From: RPQJ01 sp963746325
GTDB taxonomy: Bacteria; Pseudomonadota; Gammaproteobacteria; Steroidobacterales; Steroidobacteraceae
Direction: 5' to 3'
Assembly (NCBI GenBank): GCA_963746325.1
Contig: CAVVBC010000001.1
Span: 1 to 64,000 of the forward strand
Length of the DNA stretch: 64,000 nt
The notes beneath the pieces were generated by a model, which saw nothing but the letters and a program-made list of their open reading frames with translations, was not told the DNA's origin and did no database searches. Position numbers and translations under genes: made by a program. This document shows, in pieces, positions 8,532 to 16,378 of this stretch (positions are counted from its first letter, which is position 1; every line of letters starts with the position of its first letter).

Positions 8532-8864
8532 ATGAAGCCTGTCATCTGGCTCGGGAGCTCCAAGGCAGACATCAAGGCGTTCCCGGTGTCCGCGATGGAT
8601 GACATGGGTCATCAATTGTTCCGGGTCCAGTGCGGGCTCGATCCGGACGACTGGAGGCCGATGCCTTCGGTCGGAACTGGTATACGCGAGATTCGTGTTC
8701 GTGATTCGTCCGGTGCGTACCGGATGATCTATCTTGCAACTCGAGCGGAAGGCATCTACGTCCTGCATTGCTTCCGAAAGAAGTCGACCAAGACTGCGCG
8801 CGAAGACATCGAGTTGGCGCGACAACGTCTGGCCCGCGTCCCCAGGAGAACGTCTCATGGCTAA
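8532..8864 (+). CDS. HigB/RelE-like toxin (phage Gp49-like family)
   Basis: 110 residues. The pattern KPVIWLGSSKADIKAFP, GIREIRVRDSSGAYRMIYLA and YVLHCFRKKSTKTAREDIELA is that of the Gp49-like/HigB branch of RelE-fold toxins. These are ribosome-dependent mRNA endonucleases in characterised members. The basic KK near the C-terminus and Arg residues on the central strands fit the family. It precedes and overlaps its antitoxin by eight bases, the toxin-first order usual for HigBA. It is enclosed between a copied tRNA 3' end and the intact tRNA-Gly, so it is a small mobile or island cargo. Activity is inferred. Confidence 0.88.
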   Translation: MKPVIWLGSSKADIKAFPVSAMDDMGHQLFRVQCGLDPDDWRPMPSVGTGIREIRVRDSSGAYRMIYLATRAEGIYVLHCFRKKSTKTAREDIELARQRLARVPRRTSHG

Positions 8865-9129
8865 GAAAAAGGTTCAGAGCGTCTTTCGCGATCTGTACCC
8901 GCAGGATCAGGCCGCCGAAATGGAGATGCGCTCGCTGCTGCTGCAGGGGCTCGGGAATTGGCTGGCTGGGGCGAACATGACCCAGGCGGAGGCGGCAAAG
9001 GTTCTGGGTATTACCCAAGCGCGGGTATCGGACATCAAGCGTGGAAAGATCAGTTCCTTCAGCCTCGACCTGCTCGTTCGGTTAGCCGCCAGAGCTGGGC
9101 TCAACCCGAAGCTGCGCCTCGCTGCGTGA
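8857..9129 (+). CDS. HigA-like XRE-family antitoxin
   Basis: 90 residues from the ATG at 8857, preceded by AGGAGA at proper spacing inside the toxin's last codons. The C-terminal half is a helix-turn-helix: MTQAEAAKVLGITQARVSDI followed by KRGKISSFSLDLLVRLAARAG. It should neutralise the upstream toxin and repress the shared promoter, probably at the palindrome at 8486-8503. Translational coupling through the overlap is likely. Confidence 0.9.
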   Translation: MAKKKVQSVFRDLYPQDQAAEMEMRSLLLQGLGNWLAGANMTQAEAAKVLGITQARVSDIKRGKISSFSLDLLVRLAARAGLNPKLRLAA

Positions 9130-9179
9130 GAGACGAAGCTCTTGCAGCAAATTTGAATCGGGTCGGTGAGTCAAAAGGT

Positions 9180-9253
9180 TGGAGCGGGTGATGGGAATCG
9201 AACCCACGCTAGTAGCTTGGGAAGCTACAGTTCTACCATTGAACTACACCCGC
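9180..9253 (-). tRNA. tRNA-Gly (anticodon CCC)
   Basis: The minus strand reads a complete 74-base cloverleaf. The acceptor GCGGGTG pairs with CACCCGC, the anticodon stem GTAGC/GCTAC encloses the loop TTCCCAA (anticodon CCC at 9219-9221), the T-loop is GGTTCGATTCC, and the 3' end TCCA is encoded. The anticodon reads GGG codons. Its 3' end is duplicated at 8318 and 4603, marking it as an integration target. Confidence 0.96.
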
Positions 9254-9374
9254 GCCGAAGGCTGAGTTTATGCGGGATGCGTCGGGCCGGCAAATCGGCC
9301 ATCGCGGCACGCCTTTGCCGCTGGCAAGCGTTTCCAGTATGGTCAAGCGCGAAATAACCTGGGCGGAAATCACG

Positions 9375-10703
9375 ATGCTCAAAGCGACTTTGACTGCGGC
9401 CATGATGATTCTCCTGGCCGGCACCGCGTTTGCGCAGGCACCAGGCGAAGTGCTGTTTCGCGACGTGCGTGTGTTTGACGGCAAGTCTGATCGGCTGACG
9501 GCCGCCACGTCGGTACTGGTGCGTGGCAACCAGATTGCCGCAGTCGGTCCCACCGCTGTTGCAACCGCACCCGGCGCCACGGTCATCGAGGGCGCCGGCC
9601 GCACCCTGATGCCAGGGCTCATCGACGCCCACTGGCACACCACACTCATCCGGCCCACGCCGGAGCAGGCGATTTTCGGCGATCTCGGGTTCACCAACCT
9701 GCTCGCCGGCGCTGAAGCCACGGCGACCCTCATGCGCGGCTTCACCAGCGTGCGCGACCTCGGCGGTCCCAGCTTCGGACTCAAGCAGGCGATCGATTTG
9801 GGAGTGGTAGCGGGCCCGCGCATCTGGCCTTCGGGCGCGATGATCACCGTCACCTCGGGGCACGGCGATTTCCGCATGCAGTCCGAACTCCCGCGCGACG
9901 CGTCGCAGGCGCTGTCCAGGATGGAGCAGATCGGCGGTTCGATGGTCGCCGACTCGCCGGATACGGTGCGACAGCGGGTGCGCGAGCAGCTGATGCTCGG
10001 CGCGAGCCAGATCAAGCTCACGGCCGGCGGCGGCGTCTCCTCACCGCACAGCCCGCTCGACGTCTCGGCATTCACGCCCGAGGAATTGAAGGCGGCGGTC
10101 GACGCCGCGACCAACTGGGGCACCTATGTCTCGGTTCACGCCTATACGCCAACGGCAGTGCGACGCTCCATCGACGCCGGCGTGAAGGTCATCGAACACG
10201 CGCACCTGATCGACGATGCAACCGCCAGGTACATGGCCGAGAAGGGCGTCTGGCTCTCCACGCAGCCCTTCCTGGCCGAGGAAGCCCAGCCTTTCCCGCC
10301 GGGTTCGTCGCAATACCAGAAGAAGCAGCAGGTCGTGGCCGGCACGGAAGTCATTTACGGTCTCGTGCGCAAATACCGCCTCAAGACGGCCTTCGGCACC
10401 GACATCCTTTTCTCGGAGGCCCAGGCCCGTCGGCAAGGTTCACTGCTGGCAGCGATGACGCGCTGGTTCACGCCGGCTGAGGTCTTGCAGATGGCCACTT
10501 CGACCAACGGTGAACTGCTGGCGCTGTCGGGCCTGCGCAGCCCGTATGTGGGCAAGCTCGGCGTGGTCGAAGTGGGTGCGCTGGCCGACCTGCTGCTGGT
10601 CGAGGGGGACCCGATTGCGAACATCCGGCTGGTCGAGGATCCCGAGCGCAACTTCCGTGTGATCATGAAGGACGGCAAGATCTTCAAGAACAGCCTGCAG
10701 TAG
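9375..10703 (+). CDS. Secreted metal-dependent amidohydrolase
   Basis: 442 residues from the ATG at 9375. The start coincides with a signal peptide (MLKATLTAAMMILLAGTAFA). The amidohydrolase motifs are present in order: GLIDAHWH (metal HxH, about residue 82), IKLTAGGG (Lys of the dinuclear centre), VSVHAYTP, EHAHLID and the Asp of FGTDILFS. These match the imidazolonepropionase-like/Xaa-Pro dipeptidase-like group. Periplasmic hydrolysis of a C-N bond (peptide, amide or lactam) is likely; the substrate cannot be read from sequence. Upstream in-frame starts lack a signal sequence and are rejected. It stands alone, just right of the tRNA-Gly. Confidence 0.87.
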   Translation: MLKATLTAAMMILLAGTAFAQAPGEVLFRDVRVFDGKSDRLTAATSVLVRGNQIAAVGPTAVATAPGATVIEGAGRTLMPGLIDAHWHTTLIRPTPEQAIFGDLGFTNLLAGAEATATLMRGFTSVRDLGGPSFGLKQAIDLGVVAGPRIWPSGAMITVTSGHGDFRMQSELPRDASQALSRMEQIGGSMVADSPDTVRQRVREQLMLGASQIKLTAGGGVSSPHSPLDVSAFTPEELKAAVDAATNWGTYVSVHAYTPTAVRRSIDAGVKVIEHAHLIDDATARYMAEKGVWLSTQPFLAEEAQPFPPGSSQYQKKQQVVAGTEVIYGLVRKYRLKTAFGTDILFSEAQARRQGSLLAAMTRWFTPAEVLQMATSTNGELLALSGLRSPYVGKLGVVEVGALADLLLVEGDPIANIRLVEDPERNFRVIMKDGKIFKNSLQ

Positions 10704-10824
10704 GGACGCGGGCTCACGCCGGCCGAGGTGCCTCGATTCGGCGCGCCTCGCGCCGGGGTCTGCAGTCTTGTTTTGGGGCATGGGTGGCAGATATTTCCAG
10801 AGCCCACTCGGTACTCTTGACGCC

Positions 10825-11499
10825 ATGACGGCCGTACAGTTTCGCAATCCGGAGGTCCGCCTCTCTGCGGCATTACAGGCGACCCGCGAGGCGGTGGTGG
10901 GTCATGCCGTCACATTGCGCGAGTTGCTTGCGCTCGTCGGCGAGCAGGGCCTGTTGGTCTTCTGCGCTATCCTCGCGATGCCGTTCCTGCTGCCGGTGAC
11001 GCTGCCGTTCATGAGCACGGCGCTCGGCCTGCCGATGTTGCTGGTTTCATGGGCGATCGTCGCGAATCGGGTGCCCTGGCTGCCCGACCGGCTGCTCGAC
11101 CATGCGTTGCCGACGGTAACCGTGCAGCACATCCTCGAGCGCGCCACGCATGCGGCGGAACGCTTCGAGCACCTCGTCCGCCCGCGCCTGCTCGGGCTGA
11201 CCGCAACCGCCGGCGTCAACAGCGTGAACGGAATCGTACTGGTCGTGAGCGTGCTGGTGCTGATGGCGCCGCTGCCACTGGTGCCGCTCGCCAACACGTT
11301 GCCAGGGATCGCCATCATCCTGCTGTGTCTAGGCATGGCCGAGCGTGACGGCGTCATGATCGTCGCGGGCTATGTAACCACACTGGTATCAACCGCATAC
11401 GTCGCCGTCGTCCTCTGGTTTGCGTACAAGACCGGCACCAACATCGACGAAGCGTGGCGGATGGTGCAAGGCCTGCTGGATCGCGCGTTCGGCGCTTGA
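10825..11499 (+). CDS. ExoD-family membrane protein
   Basis: 224 residues. Family pattern: an N-terminal soluble helix region (LRELLALVGEQGLLVFCAIL), then PFLLPVTLPFMSTALGLPML, a central amphipathic part, and paired hydrophobic segments at about 130-205 with PLPLVPLANTLPGIAIILLC. ExoD proteins affect exopolysaccharide production in rhizobia, but the biochemical role is unknown. Start taken at the ATG 10825; the frame is open upstream but shows no family resemblance. Confidence 0.85.
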   Translation: MTAVQFRNPEVRLSAALQATREAVVGHAVTLRELLALVGEQGLLVFCAILAMPFLLPVTLPFMSTALGLPMLLVSWAIVANRVPWLPDRLLDHALPTVTVQHILERATHAAERFEHLVRPRLLGLTATAGVNSVNGIVLVVSVLVLMAPLPLVPLANTLPGIAIILLCLGMAERDGVMIVAGYVTTLVSTAYVAVVLWFAYKTGTNIDEAWRMVQGLLDRAFGA

Positions 11500-11605
11500 T
11501 CCACTGCGCGGTTCGCCGCTTGGCATTCACCCACGTCACCTGGCGATCGATGGTTTGCAGCGTAAAGCCGTAGTATGCGAGCCCTTCATTCACTGGGGAC
11601 TCGCC

Positions 11606-12118
11606 ATGGCTCGACTCGGTTGGACTGCTCTGCTCGCAATGCTCGTCATCGCGTCGGCGGTGGCAACCGCTGCTCCCACCGAGCACGAGCATTCAGCTCA
11701 CGGACACTCCGGAGCCCAGACGGCGCTGGTGTCGCAGATGGAGCTGAACGAAGGCGCGCGCTGGCAAACCGATGCTGCGCTGCGCGCAGGAATGCTGGAG
11801 GTCCGCACCCTGTTCGATGCGCACCATTCCCGCATCCACGCCGGCACCCAGAGCGAAGCGCAGTACGACGAGCTGGCCTCGGCATTGGAAAAGGCCGTCA
11901 ACCGGATCGTGGAGCAGTGCCAGCTGCCCGCGGCGGCCGACGCGCAGCTGCACTACGTGGTCGGCGATTTGCTGCGGGGCGTGGCACTGATGCGGGGTTC
12001 CGATCCTGCGCACAGCCGGCACGACGGCGCTGCCCTCGTGCATGGCGCGCTCAACGCGTACGGAAAATTCTTCGACGACCCGTCGTGGACTGTGCAGGGC
12101 GCCAAACCGGTCGCTTAG
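11606..12118 (+). CDS. Small secreted histidine-rich-lead protein of unknown function
   Basis: 170 residues starting at 11606 with GGGGA upstream. A signal peptide ends near residue 23 (VASAVATAAP-like). A short His-rich stretch follows (EHEHSAHGHSG). The rest is predicted helical: WQTDAALRAGMLEVRTLF, a YDELASALEKAVNRIVEQC segment and HYVVGDLLRGVALM. The His cluster could bind metal. The pattern recalls periplasmic proteins called DnrO in Xanthomonas-group genomes, but that match is from memory and weak. It is likely exported. Confidence 0.65.
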   Translation: MARLGWTALLAMLVIASAVATAAPTEHEHSAHGHSGAQTALVSQMELNEGARWQTDAALRAGMLEVRTLFDAHHSRIHAGTQSEAQYDELASALEKAVNRIVEQCQLPAAADAQLHYVVGDLLRGVALMRGSDPAHSRHDGAALVHGALNAYGKFFDDPSWTVQGAKPVA

Positions 12119-12134
12119 CGGACGGCTTCCGAGC

Positions 12135-13094
12135 TCAGGGATGCTCGCCGGCCTGCGCGCGCGGATGCAGCACTTCGTCGAGATCCCATTCGTGCTTCTG
12201 CTCATAACGTGTCGCGAGAAACTCGACCAGAGAACGCACCTTTGCGGACAGGTGCCTGCGACTCGGATAAACCGCGGCGATCGGCGAACGCGGTGGACGA
12301 TAGTCGGGCAGCAAAGGCACCAGCTGCCGGGCCCTGATCTCGTGCGCGACGATGAAGTCGGGCTCGTAGACCACGCCCATGCCCTGCACTGCAAGCGCTG
12401 CCAGCACCTGGCCATTGTTGGCGCGATGACGTGGCGGGACACGCACCGCGACGCGTGACTCCTTGCCTGCAGCACCTTCAAAATGCCACGTGTTGGGCAT
12501 GCCGACATTGGTGTAGCTCAGGCATTCGTGCTGCGAAAGATCTGCGGGCGTGACGATCGGCGTGGCGCCGGGCCGTGCCAGGTACTGCGGTGACGCACAG
12601 CAGACGATCTGCGTCCAGCCGATCCGCTTCGACACCATGCCCTGCGACCCGATGTTGCCGATGCGGATGGCAAGGTCGAACCCCTCTTCGACCAGGTCGA
12701 CGACACGATCGGACAGGTCCAGGTCGAGCAGTACGTCGGGATGCTGTTCGCAATAGTCCGCGAGGACCGGCGCCAGGTAACGCATGCCGAAGCTGACGCC
12801 ACAGGTCACGCGCAGCGTGCCCCTGGGTTCGGCCGTGGCGATGCGAACGGAGCCTTCGGCCTCGGCCAGGTCCGCGAGCAGTTGCACGCTGTGCTCGTAG
12901 AAGGACTGGCCGGCCTCGGTCAGCGACAGGCGTCGCGTAGTGCGATTCAGCAGCCGCGTGTCGAGGTGGGCCTCGAGTTCCGCGACCTGGCGCGATACCG
13001 CCGAGGTCGACAGCCCCAGCCGCTCGGCTGCGCGCGCAAAACTGCCGGTTTCGACGACTTTGGCGAACGAGTTGATGACCAGGAAGCGATCCAT
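12135..13094 (-). CDS. LysR-family transcriptional regulator
   Basis: 319 residues. The winged helix-turn-helix occupies residues 5-65 (FAKVVETGSFARAAERLGLS, SAVSRQVAELEAHLDTRLLN, RTTRRLSLTEAG). A substrate-binding domain follows at about 90-300, of the group near DhcR/AaeR-type regulators (DLAIRIG, LAALAVQGMGV). It is divergent from a glutathione S-transferase gene 147 bases away. An inverted repeat (13133-13168) in between fits a LysR site. It probably activates the transferase and the dioxygenase beyond; the effector is unknown. Confidence 0.93.
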   Translation of the reverse strand: MDRFLVINSFAKVVETGSFARAAERLGLSTSAVSRQVAELEAHLDTRLLNRTTRRLSLTEAGQSFYEHSVQLLADLAEAEGSVRIATAEPRGTLRVTCGVSFGMRYLAPVLADYCEQHPDVLLDLDLSDRVVDLVEEGFDLAIRIGNIGSQGMVSKRIGWTQIVCCASPQYLARPGATPIVTPADLSQHECLSYTNVGMPNTWHFEGAAGKESRVAVRVPPRHRANNGQVLAALAVQGMGVVYEPDFIVAHEIRARQLVPLLPDYRPPRSPIAAVYPSRRHLSAKVRSLVEFLATRYEQKHEWDLDEVLHPRAQAGEHP

Positions 13095-13132
13095 CCGATT
13101 ACTGTTGCATAAATCACAATAGTTTATCCATT

Positions 13133-13168
13133 AGTGATCTGTTTATCCCTGCTTAAGAAGGGATCACT
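13133..13168. promoter_or_regulatory. Inverted repeat, probable LysR operator
   Basis: AGTGATC (13133-13139) and GATCACT (13162-13168) are perfect inverse copies, 22 bases apart, in the 147-base gap between the LysR and GST starts. Divergent placement and symmetry fit a LysR binding region covering both promoters. Confidence 0.55.
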
Positions 13169-13241
13169 ATCCTGATTAAGTCCCGCCCCCGCCGCAGCGG
13201 GGTGGACCACATCGAGACTCCCAACAAGGAAGACATCGCCC

Positions 13242-13847
13242 ATGAAGCTCTACTACACCCCTGGTGCCTGCTCGCAGGCTCCGCACATCGCGATCAACGA
13301 ACTGGGCCTGGCCTATGCGCCGGTCACGGTCGACCTCGGCACGCACAAGCTGCCCGACGGCACCGACTTCTATTCGATCAATCCCAAGGGCTACGTGCCG
13401 ATGCTGGAGCTGGACGACGGCACGCGTCTCACCGAAGTGGGCGTGCTGCTGCAGTACGTCGCGGACCAGAAGCCCGGCACGATCGCGCCCGTCTTCGGCA
13501 CCAAGGCGCGCTGGCAGCTGATGGAGTGGCTCAACTTCATCTCGACCGAAGTGCACAAGGGCTTCGGGCCGCTGTGGAATCCGCAGACGCCTGCCGACGT
13601 GCGCGAACGCACCGTGCAGACGCTGGGCAACCGCTTCACGTTCATCTCGCAGACGCTCGCCAAGCACTCGTACCTTACGGGTGAGCAGTTCACGATCGCC
13701 GACGCCTACCTGTGGGTGGTGCTGAACTGGGCCGACTATCACAAGGTCGACCTGGCGCCGTGGCCTGCGTTGCAGGCCTATCGCGCGCGAATTGCCACGC
13801 GCCCGGCGGTGCAGGCCACGCTGAAGGCCGAAGGCTTCATCAAGTAA
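13242..13847 (+). CDS. Glutathione S-transferase (beta/GstA type)
   Basis: 201 residues. The N-terminal thioredoxin-like domain begins MKLYYTPGACSQAPHIAINE with the conserved beta-class Cys (residue 10). NPKGYVPMLELDDG carries the cis-Pro and TEVGVLLQYVAD the glutathione contact. The C-terminal helical domain carries FTIADAYLWVVLNW. It conjugates glutathione to electrophiles in the cytoplasm. AAGGAAG upstream supports the start. It is followed 57 bases later by an extradiol dioxygenase on the same strand, so the two may be one LysR-controlled unit. Confidence 0.93.
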   Translation: MKLYYTPGACSQAPHIAINELGLAYAPVTVDLGTHKLPDGTDFYSINPKGYVPMLELDDGTRLTEVGVLLQYVADQKPGTIAPVFGTKARWQLMEWLNFISTEVHKGFGPLWNPQTPADVRERTVQTLGNRFTFISQTLAKHSYLTGEQFTIADAYLWVVLNWADYHKVDLAPWPALQAYRARIATRPAVQATLKAEGFIK

Positions 13848-13904
13848 CCAACTCGCCCAGCCCTCCCGGCTTCGTCGCAGGGAGGGTTGCCGGCAAGGAT
13901 CACC

Positions 13905-14696
13905 ATGGCCCGCTTGCCCACCCTGTTCCTTTCGCACGGCTCGCCGCTGCACGCGCTGGACGCGGGCGACGCCGGTCGCGCCTGGCAGGCGCTTGCGGCG
14001 GCGCTGCCGCGGCCGCGCGCGATACTCATGGTGTCCGCGCACTGGGAGACTGCGCTGCCGATGCTGACCGGCGGCACGGCGCTGCAGACGATTCACGATT
14101 TCGGCGGCTTTCCCGCGCCGCTGTACAAATTGCGGTACGACGCTCCGGGGTCGCCGCAACTCGCGAGCGAAGCGGCGGGCATGCTGCGGGCGGCGGGCAT
14201 CGCCGCGTCGATCAACGGCGTTCGCGGCATCGATCACGGTGCCTGGGTGCCGCTGCGCGGGATGTACCCGGCAGTCGACGTGCCGGTGGTGCAGCTCTCG
14301 GTGCAACCCGGGCTTGGCACGCGGCACCACCTGCAGATGGGCGAGGCCTTGCACGCACTGACTGAGCGCGACGTGCTCGTGATCGGTTCGGGGCACGTCA
14401 CGCACAACCTGCGTGACTGGATGACGAGCCGTCCCGGGCAACAGCCGCTTCCCTACGTCACGGCGTTTGCGCAATGGCTCGAGCAGAGCCTCGCGCGCGG
14501 CGATGCAGACGCCTTGCTCGCCTATCGCGAGGTGGCACCCGAAGCGGCGCGCGCGCATCCCACAGAGGAGCACTTGCTGCCGCTGTACGTTGCGCTGGGT
14601 GCGGCCGGGGCCGGGGCGAAGTCGAAACGCGTCCATGCCGGGATGGAAGGCGTCGCGCTGTCGATGGACGCTTACGAGTTTTCGCAGGCCGCATAA
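13905..14696 (+). CDS. DODA/YgiD-type extradiol ring-cleavage dioxygenase
   Basis: 263 residues from the ATG at 13905 (AAGGA seven bases before); a TTG 18 bases earlier is possible but lacks support. Metal-binding histidines of the LigB-like family appear in LFLSHGSP, VSAHWET, IDHGAWVPL and GSGHVTHNLR. YgiD relatives open catechol rings such as DOPA in an Fe- or Zn-dependent reaction. The natural substrate here is unknown. It closes the GST cluster and ends at a strong bidirectional terminator. Confidence 0.88.
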   Translation: MARLPTLFLSHGSPLHALDAGDAGRAWQALAAALPRPRAILMVSAHWETALPMLTGGTALQTIHDFGGFPAPLYKLRYDAPGSPQLASEAAGMLRAAGIAASINGVRGIDHGAWVPLRGMYPAVDVPVVQLSVQPGLGTRHHLQMGEALHALTERDVLVIGSGHVTHNLRDWMTSRPGQQPLPYVTAFAQWLEQSLARGDADALLAYREVAPEAARAHPTEEHLLPLYVALGAAGAGAKSKRVHAGMEGVALSMDAYEFSQAA

Positions 14697-14730
14697 ACGG
14701 CGCCTGGCGACAAGCTCGGAGGCGCCCCGG

Positions 14731-14768
14731 AAAAGTTGAGGCCCGGACAATGCCGGGCCTCAATTTTC
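14731..14768. terminator. Bidirectional Rho-independent terminator
   Basis: A perfect 11-bp stem TTGAGGCCCGG / CCGGGCCTCAA with a six-base loop has TTTT after it on the plus strand and AAAA before it (TTTT on minus). It lies between convergent genes, the dioxygenase and rhlE, and should stop both. Confidence 0.9.
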
Positions 14769-14771
14769 TAC

Positions 14772-16133
14772 TTATGCCTGCGAACCCCAGTTGCGGGGCT
14801 TGGCCCGACGCGGGTGACCACCGCCGCCGGGACGACCGTGCGCCGCATGCGCGCCGCCGCCCTGCGGCGATTGGCCCGTACCCTGCCCCGGACCCTGACG
14901 GTGACGCGACTGGCCCTGCGGCGCGGCGTGTCGCTGCTGCTGCGCACGGGGGTCGACGTGACGCGGCTCGCGCGCCTTGCCTTCCCCCGAAGGACGCGGG
15001 ATCTGGGTACGGTCGAGCGGCAGCACGTTGATCTTGCGACCAAGCACGCGCTCGATCGCCTTCAGGCGATCACGCTCGTCGTCCGAGACCAGCGACAGCG
15101 CCTGGCCGGTGGCGCCGGCGCGGCCCGTGCGACCGATGCGATGCACGTAGTCTTCCGGTACGTGCGGCAACTCGTAGTTCACGACCTGCGGCAGCTCGGT
15201 GATGTCGAGGCCACGCGCCGCGATGTCCGTCGCGACCAGCACCTGCACCTTGTAGGCCTTGAAATCTTCGAGCGCGCGCGTGCGCGCACTCTGCGACTTG
15301 TTGCCGTGGATGGCTGCGCACTGCACGCCGTCGTGCGTGAGCTGCTCGGCCAGGCGATTGGCGCCGTGCTTGGTGCGGGTGAAGACCAGCGTCTGCGGCG
15401 TGGCGCCTGACTTCAGCAGGTGGCTCAGCACCGCGCGCTTTTCGCCCTGCGCAACCAGGTGCACGCGGTGATCGACCAGTTCGGTCGGCGCATTGCGCGG
15501 CGCCACTTCGATCGTGAGCGGATTGCGCAGCAGGCCGTTGGCGAGACCGCGGATGTCCTCCGAGAACGTCGCCGAGAACAGCAGGTTCTGGCGATTGGGC
15601 GGCAGCATCGCCAGCACGCGGCGGATGTCGCGGATGAAGCCCATGTCGAGCATCCGGTCCGCTTCGTCGAGGATGAGGTAGCGCACGCTGCGCAGGTCGA
15701 TGTTGCGCTCGTTGGCGTGGTCGAGCAGGCGGCCCGGGGTGGCCACCACGATGTCGACGCCACGGCGCAGCAGGTCGATCTGCGGACGCGGGCTGACGCC
15801 GCCGAAGATCAGCGCCGACTGCTGGCGCAGGTGGGCGCCGAGATCGGCGATGGACTGCTGGACCTGTGCAGCAAGTTCACGAGTGGGAACGAGCACGAGT
15901 GCCCGCGGCGCGCGCGAACCACGCGGGTTCGGCTGGTCTTCGTGCAGTTTCTGCAGCAGCGGCAGTGCAAAGGCGGCCGTCTTGCCGGTGCCCGTCTGGG
16001 CGGCGGCGAGCAGGTCACGACCTTCGAGCACTGCGGGGATGCCGCGGGTCTGGATGGGGGTGGGCTGCGTGTAGCCCATTTCGAGGACCGCACGCACGAG
16101 TTCGGCCTGGAGGCCGAAATTTTCGAATGACAT
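14772..16133 (-). CDS. rhlE: DEAD-box RNA helicase RhlE
   Basis: 453 residues from MSFENFGLQAELVRAV; the open frame upstream does not match the family. The helicase motifs are all present: the Q motif (YTQPTPIQ), AAAQTGTGKT, PTRELAAQ, TPGRLLD, LDEADRM, FSATF, VFTRTK, ATDIAARGLD and HRIGRTGR. The last 80 residues are a low-complexity Arg/Gln/Gly/His tail, typical of RhlE, that promotes RNA contact. Cytoplasmic; ribosome assembly and RNA turnover in characterised relatives. Confidence 0.95.
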   Translation of the reverse strand: MSFENFGLQAELVRAVLEMGYTQPTPIQTRGIPAVLEGRDLLAAAQTGTGKTAAFALPLLQKLHEDQPNPRGSRAPRALVLVPTRELAAQVQQSIADLGAHLRQQSALIFGGVSPRPQIDLLRRGVDIVVATPGRLLDHANERNIDLRSVRYLILDEADRMLDMGFIRDIRRVLAMLPPNRQNLLFSATFSEDIRGLANGLLRNPLTIEVAPRNAPTELVDHRVHLVAQGEKRAVLSHLLKSGATPQTLVFTRTKHGANRLAEQLTHDGVQCAAIHGNKSQSARTRALEDFKAYKVQVLVATDIAARGLDITELPQVVNYELPHVPEDYVHRIGRTGRAGATGQALSLVSDDERDRLKAIERVLGRKINVLPLDRTQIPRPSGEGKAREPRHVDPRAQQQRHAAPQGQSRHRQGPGQGTGQSPQGGGAHAAHGRPGGGGHPRRAKPRNWGSQA

Positions 16134-16378
16134 TGAATGACTTTTCCGCGCGCCAAACCTGCGCGTGCAAGCACGTGCAGGCACCGGACTGGCGCCTTAA
16201 CTTTGATGAATCGAGCAGCGAAATGCAGACTTCGATCAGTCTGCAGGAGGGGCCGCATAGGCATTCCCATGAAGGGAAGCACTGAAGACTCTCGTGCGCA
16301 GACCGGACTGCGCGGCGGCAAACTGTGGCGGAAGTGTACCCGAACCGGCCGTTTGCCGCTACCCGGCGGATCCAGGCC

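Noticed and set aside
13176..14750. Long minus-strand open frame opposite the GST and dioxygenase genes
   Set aside because: Low-complexity Arg-rich translation, and both plus-strand genes have full motif sets.
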